Assembly: GCA_002842985.1 (NCBI GenBank)
Contig: PHEQ01000014.1
Span: 1-64,000, forward strand
Reading direction: 5' to 3'
Source of the DNA: Alphaproteobacteria bacterium HGW-Alphaproteobacteria-1
Lineage (GTDB): Bacteria; Pseudomonadota; Alphaproteobacteria; Rhodobacterales; Rhodobacteraceae
Length of the DNA: 64,000 nucleotides
Both the position numbers and the translations under genes were made by a program. The notes under the pieces are model-generated. The model searched no databases. It was given only the letters and a program-made list of their open reading frames with translations, and had not been told where the DNA came from. Below are positions 9,426 through 16,897 of the stretch, one piece after another; position 1 is the stretch's first letter, and the number at the start of each line of letters is the position of its first letter.

Positions 9426-10595
9426 CTAAACACCTTCCCTTGAAAAGCTTGTCTTGCCGGTCAGCCGCGCATGGCTCTGAAGCGCGAAACGGTCGGTCAT
9501 GCCGGCGATGTAATCGCTCACCAGCCGCGCCAGCGCCGTGCGGTCCGCCGCGCGCGCCACATCGGCGCGCCATTCGTCGGGCAAATGCTCGGGGGCGTCG
9601 AGATAGATCGGAAACAGATCGCGCACCACCTCGTCGACCATGGCACGCATGGCGTTGACGGCGGGTGCGCGATACATCCGGGCAAAGAGAAACGCCCGGA
9701 TCGCCTGCAAATCCTGCCAGAGCGCGGACGAAAAGCGGATCACAGGCGCGCCCAGCGCGCGCAGCGCGGCAACATCGGCGGGGGCGGTCTCTGAGAAGCG
9801 GCTGTTGCTCGTGGCGATCACGTCGCCCACCATCGCGCCGAAGACACGGCGCAGCGCCTCATGGCGGCGGCGCTTGGCATCGAGGCCGGGATAGCGCCGG
9901 TCCACATCCGCAAAACAGTCGCCCAAGATGGGCAGCGCGGCGATTTCCTCATCCGTGAACAGGCCCGCCCGCAGACCGTCGTGCAGATCGTGGTTGTTAT
10001 AGGCTATGTCGTCAGCGATGGCGGCGACCTGCGCCTCGGCCCCGGCATGGGTGGTGAGTTCGAGGTCGTGCCGCGCATTGTAATCGGCCAGCGCATAGGG
10101 CAACGCCCCGGTGATCGGCCCGTTATGCTTGGCGAGGCCCTCCAGCGTCTCCCATGTCAGGTTCAGCCCGTCGAATTCGGCGTAATGGCGCTCCAGCGAT
10201 GTGACGATCCGCAGCGCCTGCGCGTTGTGATCAAAACCGCCATAGGGGACCATGAGCGCCGCCAGCGTGTCCTCGCCCGCATGGCCAAAGGGCGTGTGGC
10301 CCAGATCATGCGCCAGCGCCACCGCCTCGGTCAGCTCTGCATTGAGGCCGAGCGCGCCCGAGATCGTCCGCGCCACCTGCGCCACCTCGATGGAATGCGT
10401 GAGCCGCGTGCGGTAGTAATCCCCCTCATGCGCCACGAACACCTGCGTCTTGTGCTTGAGCCGTCGGAAGGCCGAGGAATGGATGATCCGGTCGCGGTCA
10501 CGCTGAAAGGCCGAGCGAAACGCGCTCTCTTCTTCGGGAATGAGACGGCCGCGCGTCGTGGCGGGGTCGGTCGCAAAGGGGGCACTCATGGGCAT
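9426..10595 (-). CDS. dgt: Deoxyguanosinetriphosphate triphosphohydrolase-like protein
   Basis: An HD-domain phosphohydrolase of the dNTPase family, which splits dNTPs into deoxynucleoside and triphosphate. The 389-residue protein has the conserved N-terminal block FRSAFQRDRDRIIHSSAFRRLKHKTQVF, THSIEVAQVAR, and the metal-binding motif ALAHDLGHTPFGHAGE. The length fits the bacterial type 2 enzymes. Two ATGs six bases apart (10595, 10589) are both possible. It lies divergently from the Fe-S carrier gene, with an 83-base gap. Confidence 0.93.
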   Translation of the reverse strand: MPMSAPFATDPATTRGRLIPEEESAFRSAFQRDRDRIIHSSAFRRLKHKTQVFVAHEGDYYRTRLTHSIEVAQVARTISGALGLNAELTEAVALAHDLGHTPFGHAGEDTLAALMVPYGGFDHNAQALRIVTSLERHYAEFDGLNLTWETLEGLAKHNGPITGALPYALADYNARHDLELTTHAGAEAQVAAIADDIAYNNHDLHDGLRAGLFTDEEIAALPILGDCFADVDRRYPGLDAKRRRHEALRRVFGAMVGDVIATSNSRFSETAPADVAALRALGAPVIRFSSALWQDLQAIRAFLFARMYRAPAVNAMRAMVDEVVRDLFPIYLDAPEHLPDEWRADVARAADRTALARLVSDYIAGMTDRFALQSHARLTGKTSFSREGV

Positions 10596-10678
10596 GGGTC
10601 CTTGTCGCGGCGCGCGCGGTTCATATATGTCAGACTGAGCAATGAGATGAAACCGCCCAACTCAGCCCGAGGATCGCC

Positions 10679-11002
10679 ATGCACCTGCCGCCCAAGGTCA
10701 CCCAACGCGCCTTTGCCCGCCTCGCCGAGATCGGCGCGGGCGAACAGGGTCAGGTGCTGCGCGTCGCCGTCGAGGGGGGCGGCTGTTCGGGGTTTCAGTA
10801 TGACATCCGCCTCGACGCCCCCGCCGAGGATGACCTCATCCTCGAAGGCGACGGGCAAAGGGTCGTGGTCGATGCGGTCTCGCTGCCGTTTCTGGCCGGG
10901 GCGGTGATCGACTTTTCCGAGGAGCTGATCGGCGCGCGTTTCGTCATCGACAACCCCAACGCCTCCTCCTCCTGCGGCTGTGGCACCTCGTTTTCGATCT
11001 GA
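10679..11002 (+). CDS. A-type iron-sulfur cluster carrier (ErpA/IscA family)
   Basis: A 107-residue cytoplasmic protein that receives and delivers Fe-S clusters. The three conserved cysteines are present: one in GGGCSGFQYDI and two in the C-terminal SSCGCGTSFSI. The family length is about 105-115 residues, so it is complete. It could be ErpA or IscA; the C-terminal motif and its isolation from an isc/suf operon fit ErpA better, without certainty. The neighbouring xthA is 191 bases downstream across a repeat element. Confidence 0.92.
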   Translation: MHLPPKVTQRAFARLAEIGAGEQGQVLRVAVEGGGCSGFQYDIRLDAPAEDDLILEGDGQRVVVDAVSLPFLAGAVIDFSEELIGARFVIDNPNASSSCGCGTSFSI

Positions 11003-11021
11003 CCGCGGCACCCCGTCCCCG

Positions 11022-11086
11022 GTCATCCCCGCGCAGGCGGGGCTCTCTCTCGGGCAAGAGATCCTCGGCGCCAGCCCGAGGATGAC
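11022..11086 (+). repeat. 65-base dispersed repeat with terminal inverted repeats
   Basis: The element begins GTCATCC and ends with the reverse complement GGATGAC. Inside it, CCCCGC-GCAG-GCGGGG forms a strong hairpin and CTCTC pairs with GAGA. Short 'GTCATCCCCGCG...' elements of this type are known to be scattered in many alphaproteobacterial genomes. It occupies the gap between the Fe-S carrier gene and xthA. Only one copy is visible in this window. Confidence 0.6.
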
Positions 11087-11193
11087 GCGGCTTCGCGAGG
11101 CTTGCGCGCCCATTCGGGCGGGCGGGCCGTTTGGTAACTTGCGCCCTGCCCGCCCCCGCGCGATAGAGGGGGCAGACGGCTCGGAGGGACGCC

Positions 11194-11976
11194 ATGCGTA
11201 TCGCCTGTTTCAACATCAACGGCATCAAGGCCCGCCATGCGGCGCTGTGTGACTGGCTCGACGAGACCGCGCCTGATGTGGTGCTCTTGCAGGAGATCAA
11301 GACCGTCGATGAAGGCTTTCCGCGCGAGATGTTCGAGGAGCGCGGCTATAACGTCGAAACCCACGGACAAAAGGGCTTCAACGGGGTGGCGATCCTGTCG
11401 AAACGCCCGCTCGAGGATGTGACGCGCGGGTTGCCCGGCGACGCGGCGGACGAGCAGGCCCGCTGGATCGAGGCGACCGTGATGGGCGAGGCCCGCGCGC
11501 TGCGGCTTTGCGGGCTTTACCTGCCCAACGGCAACCCGGCACCGGGGCCGAAATACGATTACAAGCTCGCATGGATGGCGCGCCTCAAGGCCCGCGCCGC
11601 CGAGTTGCTGGCCAGCGAGGAGCCGGTGCTGATGGGGGGCGATTACAACATCATCCCGCAGGACGAGGATGCCGCGCGCCCCGAAGCGTGGCGCGAGGAC
11701 GCGCTCGCCCTGCCCGAGAGCCGCGCCGCCTTTCGCCGGATCGTGCACATGGGCTTCACCGAGGCGTTCCGCGCGCGGGTGCAGGGGCCGGGGCATTACA
11801 GTTTCTGGGATTATCAGGCCGGCGCTTGGGAGCGCAACAACGGCATCCGCATCGACCATTTCCTGCTCAGCCCGCAGGCGGCCGACATGATGACCGAATG
11901 CGGTATCGACAAGGTCGTGCGCGGGCGCGACAAGCCCTCCGATCACGTGCCCGTCTGGGTCGAGATCGACGCCTGA
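11194..11976 (+). CDS. xthA: Exodeoxyribonuclease III / AP endonuclease
   Basis: Base-excision repair enzyme that incises DNA at abasic sites and degrades 3' ends. The 260-residue protein shows every hallmark of the ExoIII branch of the endonuclease/exonuclease/phosphatase fold: start motif RIACFNINGIKAR, the metal-binding QEIKT, GLYLPNGNP, GGDYNIIPQDEDA, and the terminal catalytic RIDHFLLSP followed by SDHVPVWVEI. It converges with the terminase gene, whose stop is 16 bases away. Confidence 0.95.
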   Translation: MRIACFNINGIKARHAALCDWLDETAPDVVLLQEIKTVDEGFPREMFEERGYNVETHGQKGFNGVAILSKRPLEDVTRGLPGDAADEQARWIEATVMGEARALRLCGLYLPNGNPAPGPKYDYKLAWMARLKARAAELLASEEPVLMGGDYNIIPQDEDAARPEAWREDALALPESRAAFRRIVHMGFTEAFRARVQGPGHYSFWDYQAGAWERNNGIRIDHFLLSPQAADMMTECGIDKVVRGRDKPSDHVPVWVEIDA

Positions 11977-11992
11977 CGCGCCCCGCCCCCGC

Positions 11993-13336
11993 TCACATCG
12001 CGCGCATCCGGGGCGCGCGCCATTTCGCCCCAGCCTCGACAATGAGATCGGTCAGCGCCCAGACCAGCGCATCTACCCGGTCGGGACTGCCGCGCCCCTC
12101 ATAGCCGCGCGCGGTCATGGCGCACATCTGGTCCTCCAGCCGGTCCAGCCCCTTGAGGTGATGCACGCGCCCCTGTTCGTAGAGTGCTGCCACCGGCTCG
12201 GCGCGCACCACCTTGCCGCGGCTGGCATGGACCTTGCGCAAGGGCACCAGCGGATCGATCTGGCGGATCACCTGTTCCACCAGGTCGCCGCCCTGGTTGA
12301 CCTCGGCCACCAGCCGCTCGGCTCCCCAGCGATCCATCGCGCGGATCGCAGCCTCGGCCCATTGCGCGGGGCTTGCCCCCTCGACGCTGGCATCCTCGAG
12401 CACGAAGGCGCGCCAGTCCTGCACCGGGCCGCGCGTGATCGCCCCCGCCACCACGATCCCACAGGCATCCGACTTGCCGTGCCCGGTCACCGGCGGGTCA
12501 ATGGCCACAACAATCCGGTCGAGCGCAGGTGCCTCGGCCACGCGGCCCGCCTCGATCATGCGCGGCGTCCAGAGCGCATCCTCGGCCTCGTCCACCAGCA
12601 CGCCGTCAAGCTCCTGTCGGCCAAGCCGCGTGCCCGCATAGCGCACGCGCACCTCCTCGAGAAAGCCCTGCGCCAGATTGGCGGCATTGGCCTCGGTCGG
12701 TGCGCTGGTCACCACGGTGCTGTCGCGCGCCATGAGGTCCTTGAGCACACCCACGTTGCGCGGCGTGGTGGTGACGCAGACACGCGGATCCTCGCCAAGG
12801 CGCAGGCCGAATTGCAGCATGTCCCAGGTCTCTTGCGCGCGCTTCCACTTGGCCAGTTCGTCCACCCAGGCCCCGTCGAATTGCGGCCCGCGCAACGACT
12901 CGGGCTCATGCGCGGAAAACACCTGCGCGATGGCCCCGTTGGGCCAGAGGAGCCGCTTGCGCGTGGCCTGCCATTCGGGGCGGCGGTCAGGCGGAGAGCA
13001 GGCCATGATCCCGCTCTCGCCAAAGATCATCACCTCGCGCACCTGATCGACCGTTTCGCCCACCAGCGCCATGCGCGCGCAGCGCCCCGGATCGAGCGGG
13101 CGCGCGCCCTCCACTTGCGCGCGCACCCATTCCGCCCCGGCCCGCGTCTTGCCCGCGCCGCGTCCGCCCAGGATTACCCAGGCGCGCCAGTCGCCCTCGG
13201 GCGGCAACTGATGCGGCATGGCCCAGAACTCGAAGATCCAGGGCAGCGCGAACAGCTCACCCTCGGTGAGGGCAGCGAGGAAGTCCTCCTGCGCATCGGG
13301 CCCTTCTGAGACGATCCAGGCGGCAGCCGATCTCAT
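11993..13336 (-). CDS. Phage/gene-transfer-agent terminase large subunit (GTA g2-like)
   Basis: The DNA-packaging motor of a tailed phage or Rhodobacterales gene transfer agent. The protein (about 447 residues from the ATG at 13336) has Walker A GGRGAGKTRAGAEW, a Walker B-like FDGAWVDELAKW, and the nuclease acidic residues in VVAIDPPVTGHGKSDACG and GSPDRVDALVWAL, so it looks intact. It overlaps the small-subunit gene by about 80 bases. In the standard GTA cluster the portal, protease and capsid genes follow; here xthA lies immediately beyond on the other strand. Confidence 0.9.
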   Translation of the reverse strand: MRSAAAWIVSEGPDAQEDFLAALTEGELFALPWIFEFWAMPHQLPPEGDWRAWVILGGRGAGKTRAGAEWVRAQVEGARPLDPGRCARMALVGETVDQVREVMIFGESGIMACSPPDRRPEWQATRKRLLWPNGAIAQVFSAHEPESLRGPQFDGAWVDELAKWKRAQETWDMLQFGLRLGEDPRVCVTTTPRNVGVLKDLMARDSTVVTSAPTEANAANLAQGFLEEVRVRYAGTRLGRQELDGVLVDEAEDALWTPRMIEAGRVAEAPALDRIVVAIDPPVTGHGKSDACGIVVAGAITRGPVQDWRAFVLEDASVEGASPAQWAEAAIRAMDRWGAERLVAEVNQGGDLVEQVIRQIDPLVPLRKVHASRGKVVRAEPVAALYEQGRVHHLKGLDRLEDQMCAMTARGYEGRGSPDRVDALVWALTDLIVEAGAKWRAPRMRAM

Positions 13337-13613
13337 GTCGGGCTGCGTCGAAATCGATGGCGTATCCGTGGGCAATGCCACGCTCCTGTTGTCTGCGTTT
13401 GTCAAGCTGCGCCTCCGCTTCAATGGCGATCTTGAGCCACTGCCGGATCTCGGCGGTGGCCCGTGTTGCGTTTTTCAGTTCTCCAAGGTCCCCGGCCCGG
13501 ATTTTCAGGTAAAGTTCTTCCAACTCCTCGCGCATGTCCGCGAGTTGCTGCTCGAGCGCGTTGATCGAGGTGGTCAGGCCCGAAGGCCGCTCCTCCGGGG
13601 TGATCAGAACCAT
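13257..13613 (-). CDS. Gene transfer agent small terminase-like protein (GTA g1-like)
   Basis: A 118-residue protein with a coiled-coil N-terminal half (INALEQQLADMREELEELYLKI) and a basic C-terminus, matching the small protein that precedes the large terminase in the Rhodobacterales gene transfer agent. In the family it acts as DNA-recognition or terminase small subunit. It lies directly upstream of g2 and overlaps it. A strong promoter followed at once by a terminator-like hairpin lies 60-150 bases upstream. Identification rests on position and recalled family pattern. Confidence 0.75.
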   Translation of the reverse strand: MVLITPEERPSGLTTSINALEQQLADMREELEELYLKIRAGDLGELKNATRATAEIRQWLKIAIEAEAQLDKRRQQERGIAHGYAIDFDAARHEIGCRLDRLRRARCAGGLPRCPHRG

Positions 13614-13671
13614 GCGTCTTGCTGCCTCATGCCTTTGCCTCTTTGCCCAAGGGTCTCCGCCCGTGCCGACA

Positions 13672-13705
13672 CGAAAAAACGGCCTCCGGGGTTACCCCGG
13701 GGCCG
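13672..13705 (-). terminator. Rho-independent terminator or attenuator
   Basis: On the minus strand CGGCCCCGGGG-TAA-CCCCGGAGGCCG forms an 11-pair stem with one bulged base, followed by GTTTTTTCG. It could end mobA transcription. However, it lies just downstream of a strong minus-strand promoter (13734-13762), so it may instead attenuate the gene-transfer-agent genes or end a very short RNA. Confidence 0.8.
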
Positions 13706-13733
13706 CTTGCCCATCTCGTCCAGCATGTCAAAA

Positions 13734-13762
13734 TTGATACAGAAAAGAGTTCTTATTGTCAA
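13734..13762 (-). promoter_or_regulatory. Near-consensus sigma-70 promoter upstream of the GTA terminase pair
   Basis: On the minus strand TTGACA (13762-13757) is followed by 17 bases and then TATCAA (13739-13734). The predicted start is near 13727, only 22 bases before the hairpin at 13672-13705. The surrounding 80 bases are AT-rich against a very GC-rich background. Confidence 0.7.
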
Positions 13763-13814
13763 TATGTTAGGATACGAAGCTCACACGACAACCGTGCGGG
13801 ATATTCACGAAATC

Positions 13815-14399
13815 TCAGGAATTTCGTGCCCGCCAGGCCGCCCACTCCTCGGGCGTGTCGAGATCGGTTACCGCGCGCTCTCCGGGCAAGGGGCACAGGG
13901 TCACCGCGTGGCACGAGAGAAGCGCGCGCGCGCCTTCATCACCCGTGAGCGCCGCCATCTCGGGCAGAAGTGCCGCGGGGAAAATCACCGGGTGGCCGGA
14001 CCTGCCATCTTCTGATGTCGCTCTCAGAATTGTCTTTTTATCAAAGGCTTGCACGGCGATCTTTAGGTCTTCTTGCCGCAAATCCGGCATGTCCGGCAAG
14101 AGCACCATCAGCCCCTCCGCCCCCCGCTCCTGCGCCCAGTCCGCGCCTGCCCGCAAGGAGGCCGCCATGCCTTCGGCGGCCTGCGCCACCTCGCGCCGCG
14201 CAACCGGCAGACCATCGAGCACCACCCCGCGCGGCCCTCCGCCGGGCGGCAGCGTCACCAGAACATCGTCGCTGATCGTCAAGGCCACCTCAGCGCGCTC
14301 GCGCAACAGCGCGCGACCGCGCACCACCTCCAGCAGCTTGTCGCGCCCACGCATCCGCCGCGATGCTCCCGCTGCCGGAAGAAGCACCGCAACAGCCAT
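13815..14399 (-). CDS. MobA-like nucleotidyltransferase
   Basis: A 194-residue member of the molybdenum-cofactor nucleotidyltransferase family (MobA/MocA), which attaches CMP or GMP to the pterin cofactor. The N-terminal nucleotide-binding motif LLPAAGASRRMRGRDKLLEV is complete. VLLPDMPDL gives the metal-binding aspartates, and SGHPVIFPAAL and DLDTPEEW are typical of MocA. A role in cofactor maturation would suit the molybdenum formate dehydrogenase in this window, but that link is inference. Its ATG abuts the end of the ABC permease gene upstream. Codons near 14025-14085 are AT-rich. Confidence 0.82.
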   Translation of the reverse strand: MAVAVLLPAAGASRRMRGRDKLLEVVRGRALLRERAEVALTISDDVLVTLPPGGGPRGVVLDGLPVARREVAQAAEGMAASLRAGADWAQERGAEGLMVLLPDMPDLRQEDLKIAVQAFDKKTILRATSEDGRSGHPVIFPAALLPEMAALTGDEGARALLSCHAVTLCPLPGERAVTDLDTPEEWAAWRARNS

Positions 14400-15206
14400 T
14401 CAGCGGATCAGGTTGAGCCGCAGCTTGAGGCCGCGCCGCGCCTCCTGCGGTAAATGGCGGTTCAGGCGCCGATTGATCAGGCCGAAGCCGCTGATCACCG
14501 TCAGCGTCAGCAGGATGAAATAGAACGCGAGGATTGGATAGGGCACGAAGGGGTTGAAGGTCTTGTCGGCAAAGAAGCGCGCGTAATAGAGCGCATCACC
14601 GCGTTGTGCCCAGGCCGGAAAGCCCGAAAAGAACACGAGCGTTGTGGAATGAAACAGAAAGATCGCCTCGTTCGTATAGGCGGGCCAGGCCAGCCGCAGC
14701 ATCGTGGGCCAGACGATCTTGCGAAACCGCGGCCAGCCCGAGAAGCCATAGGCATCGGCGGCCTCGGCATCGCCCTTGGGGATCGAGCGCAGCGCGCCGT
14801 AGAAGATCTCGCCGGAATAGGCGGCGGTGTTGAGAAAGAGCACGATCAGCGCCCCGAGCCACGCGGAGGTGAAGGCGTCGAAAACAGGCGAGACGGATTT
14901 CAGCGAGAGAAACAGGAAATAGGCGAAGAAGAACTGGATGAAGAGCGGCGAGCCGCGAAACACGAAGATGAACCATTCCGACGGCTTGCGGATGAGCGGA
15001 TTGCGCGCCCCCTTGCCGAGTGCCACGGCAGTGGCGAGAAAGAACCCGAAGAAGAGCGCCACCGCGCCGAAATAGATGTTCCAGATCATCCCCGAGCCGA
15101 TCAGCGTGAAATGCTCGCAGAGCGTATAGCCCTCGCGCGGCAAGAGCCGCTCGCCGATGCCGAGGCTGCGCAGGCCGTAATCCTGGATGGTTTGCCAGCA
15201 ACTCAT
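14400..15206 (-). CDS. Polar amino-acid ABC transporter permease (HisM-type)
   Basis: An inner-membrane permease of 268 residues with five or so hydrophobic helices and the ABC-docking loop EAADAYGFSGWPRFRKIVWPTMLRLAWP. HisM/GlnP-family permeases form a heterodimer with their partner, here the gene upstream, whose stop overlaps this start by four bases. The partner ATPase gene in this operon is broken, so the transporter may be inactive or borrow another ATPase. The substrate is not readable; lysine/arginine/histidine-type importers are the closest named relatives. Confidence 0.88.
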   Translation of the reverse strand: MSCWQTIQDYGLRSLGIGERLLPREGYTLCEHFTLIGSGMIWNIYFGAVALFFGFFLATAVALGKGARNPLIRKPSEWFIFVFRGSPLFIQFFFAYFLFLSLKSVSPVFDAFTSAWLGALIVLFLNTAAYSGEIFYGALRSIPKGDAEAADAYGFSGWPRFRKIVWPTMLRLAWPAYTNEAIFLFHSTTLVFFSGFPAWAQRGDALYYARFFADKTFNPFVPYPILAFYFILLTLTVISGFGLINRRLNRHLPQEARRGLKLRLNLIR

Positions 15207-16087
15207 GCCGCAGCCCTCCGCTGCGCTTCGCCGCCGGTGGTGGCCTGCCCGTGGCTGAGGCGCACCATCACCCGCTCAAGCACCACCTCGGAGATACGCG
15301 TAAGCCCGAGATAGAAAACCAGCAGCGCCAGGAAATACCACATTCGCCAGTCGCCATGCGGATACTCGGTAAAGCGCGGATTGGCGGTGCCGCCCAGCTC
15401 GCGCGCCCAATAGACGATATCCTCGACCCCGAGCAGGAACAGCAGCGGCGTGGCCTTTGTCAGCACCATCCAGAGGTTGCTGAGGCCCGGCAGCGCATAG
15501 ACCCACATCTGCGGCACGAGGATGCGCCAGAAGCTCTGGCGGCGCGACATGCCGTAGGCCTCGGCCGTCTCGATTTGCGCGCGCGGCACGGCGCGCATCG
15601 CGCCATAAAGGACATTGGCGGCAAAGGCGCCGAAAACGATGGCAAAGGTCAGCACCGCCAGAAAAAAGCCGTACGTCTCATGCACCCATTGCGGGGAATT
15701 TCCGAGCGGCAGCTTGGCCGCCTGACAGACCACGAAATCACTGCCCTGCCAGATCTCGGCCTCCCAGTCGGGGCATTTGATCTTGTGGCGGACCACCTCG
15801 AACATCTGATCTAGGGCGATGACGAAGAACAGGAAAAAGGCGATATCCGGCACGCCGCGCACGATCGCGATATAGCCCTTGCCGATCCACGCCACCGGCC
15901 AGATCCGCGAGCGCGCGGCCATCGCCCCGCCAAAGCCAAAGGCCAGCGCGGCGGGCGCGGTGATCGCGAGCAGCAGCAGCACCGTGCCCACGGCGACATA
16001 GAGATTGGCGTGCTTGGCCGTGGTCAGGTAACACGACAGCCATTTCAGCCCGTCAAGGGTCGATGGATCGGCGCAAAAGGAAAAAAT
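15203..16087 (-). CDS. Polar amino-acid ABC transporter permease (HisQ-type), probable ATT start
   Basis: The second permease of the importer, with the docking loop IETAEAYGMSRRQSFWRILVPQMW and about five helices. From the first usable GTG (15991) the protein has 262 residues. The frame extends 32 codons further as FSFCADPSTLDGLKWLSCYL, which resembles the usual N-terminus of Rhodobacteraceae relatives. No ATG, GTG or TTG lies in that extension. An ATT (16087-16085) sits five bases after a strong GAGGGAGG ribosome-binding site, giving 294 residues. I therefore call ATT the start, with GTG 15991 as alternative. Confidence 0.75.
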   Translation of the reverse strand: MFSFCADPSTLDGLKWLSCYLTTAKHANLYVAVGTVLLLLAITAPAALAFGFGGAMAARSRIWPVAWIGKGYIAIVRGVPDIAFFLFFVIALDQMFEVVRHKIKCPDWEAEIWQGSDFVVCQAAKLPLGNSPQWVHETYGFFLAVLTFAIVFGAFAANVLYGAMRAVPRAQIETAEAYGMSRRQSFWRILVPQMWVYALPGLSNLWMVLTKATPLLFLLGVEDIVYWARELGGTANPRFTEYPHGDWRMWYFLALLVFYLGLTRISEVVLERVMVRLSHGQATTGGEAQRRAAA

Positions 16088-16110
16088 GGTGGCCTCCCTC
16101 GGGCTGAACG

Positions 16111-16135
16111 CCCCCCGCGCGCCGGGCGCGGGGGG
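16111..16135 (-). promoter_or_regulatory. Intercistronic GC hairpin after the binding-protein gene
   Basis: CCCCCCGCGC-GCCGG-GCGCGGGGGG forms a perfect ten-pair stem with a five-base loop, without a T-run. It lies between the solute-binding protein gene and the permeases. Such hairpins often protect the upstream message and cause higher expression of the binding protein than of the membrane parts. Confidence 0.6.
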
Positions 16136-16151
16136 GCCGGGTCTTGGGGCG

Positions 16152-16871
16152 TCACTCGAAGGTCGAGGCCACTTCCCATTTTGCGATCAGCGCGTTGAGC
16201 GTGCCGTCATCCTTCATGGACTGGATCGCCGCGTCGAACTTGGCGCGCAGATCGTTATCGGACTGGCGCAGCCCCATGCCGACACCACCGCCCAGCGGCA
16301 CGTCCTCACCCACGAATCGCAGGTCGGCATCGGATTCGGCGATGGGGGCAAGATAGGACTTGTCGGCCAGAACCGCGTCCGCCTCGCCATTGCGCACGGC
16401 GGCAACGGTTTCCTCGGGCGTGGCGAACTCGACCAGCGTGGCGCCCGATTCGGCAACATAGCCCGCCTGAATGGTGCCGGTCTGTGCCGCGATCACACCG
16501 CCCGAAAGGTTCACATCGTCGGACATGCCGAGATAGGCCGAGGGGTCGGGCGGGGTGTAATTCTGGGTGAAGGCGATCACCTGCGCGCGCTCCTCGGTGA
16601 TCGACATGCCCGCGATGATCGCGTCATAGTTGCCCGAAACGAGGTTCGGGATGATGCTGTCCCAGTCGTTCGTCACCCATTCGCAGTTGAGTTCCGCGCG
16701 CGTGCACAGCTCATCGCCCAGTTCGCGTTCGAAGCCGTCGATCTCGCCCTTGTCGTTGATGAAATTCCACGGCGCATAGGCGCCCTCGGTGCCCAGACGC
16801 ACCACGTCCTGCGCCAGCGCCGCCCCGGCCATCATGGCCATCGCAGCGGTGGTGATCAGTAATTTCCTCAT
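16152..16871 (-). CDS. Amino-acid ABC transporter periplasmic binding protein
   Basis: A 239-residue family 3 extracellular solute-binding protein. A signal peptide (MRKLLITTAAMAMMAGAALA, cut before QDVV) precedes the two-lobe domain with the typical LGTEGAYAPWNFINDKGEIDGF start and YDAIIAGMSITEERAQVI. The ligand is probably a polar or basic amino acid, from family resemblance only. It lies between the broken ATPase gene (26 bases upstream) and the two permease genes, all on one strand. Confidence 0.92.
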   Translation of the reverse strand: MRKLLITTAAMAMMAGAALAQDVVRLGTEGAYAPWNFINDKGEIDGFERELGDELCTRAELNCEWVTNDWDSIIPNLVSGNYDAIIAGMSITEERAQVIAFTQNYTPPDPSAYLGMSDDVNLSGGVIAAQTGTIQAGYVAESGATLVEFATPEETVAAVRNGEADAVLADKSYLAPIAESDADLRFVGEDVPLGGGVGMGLRQSDNDLRAKFDAAIQSMKDDGTLNALIAKWEVASTFE

Positions 16872-16897
16872 GGTTTACTCCCTCTTGGTTGATGGTT

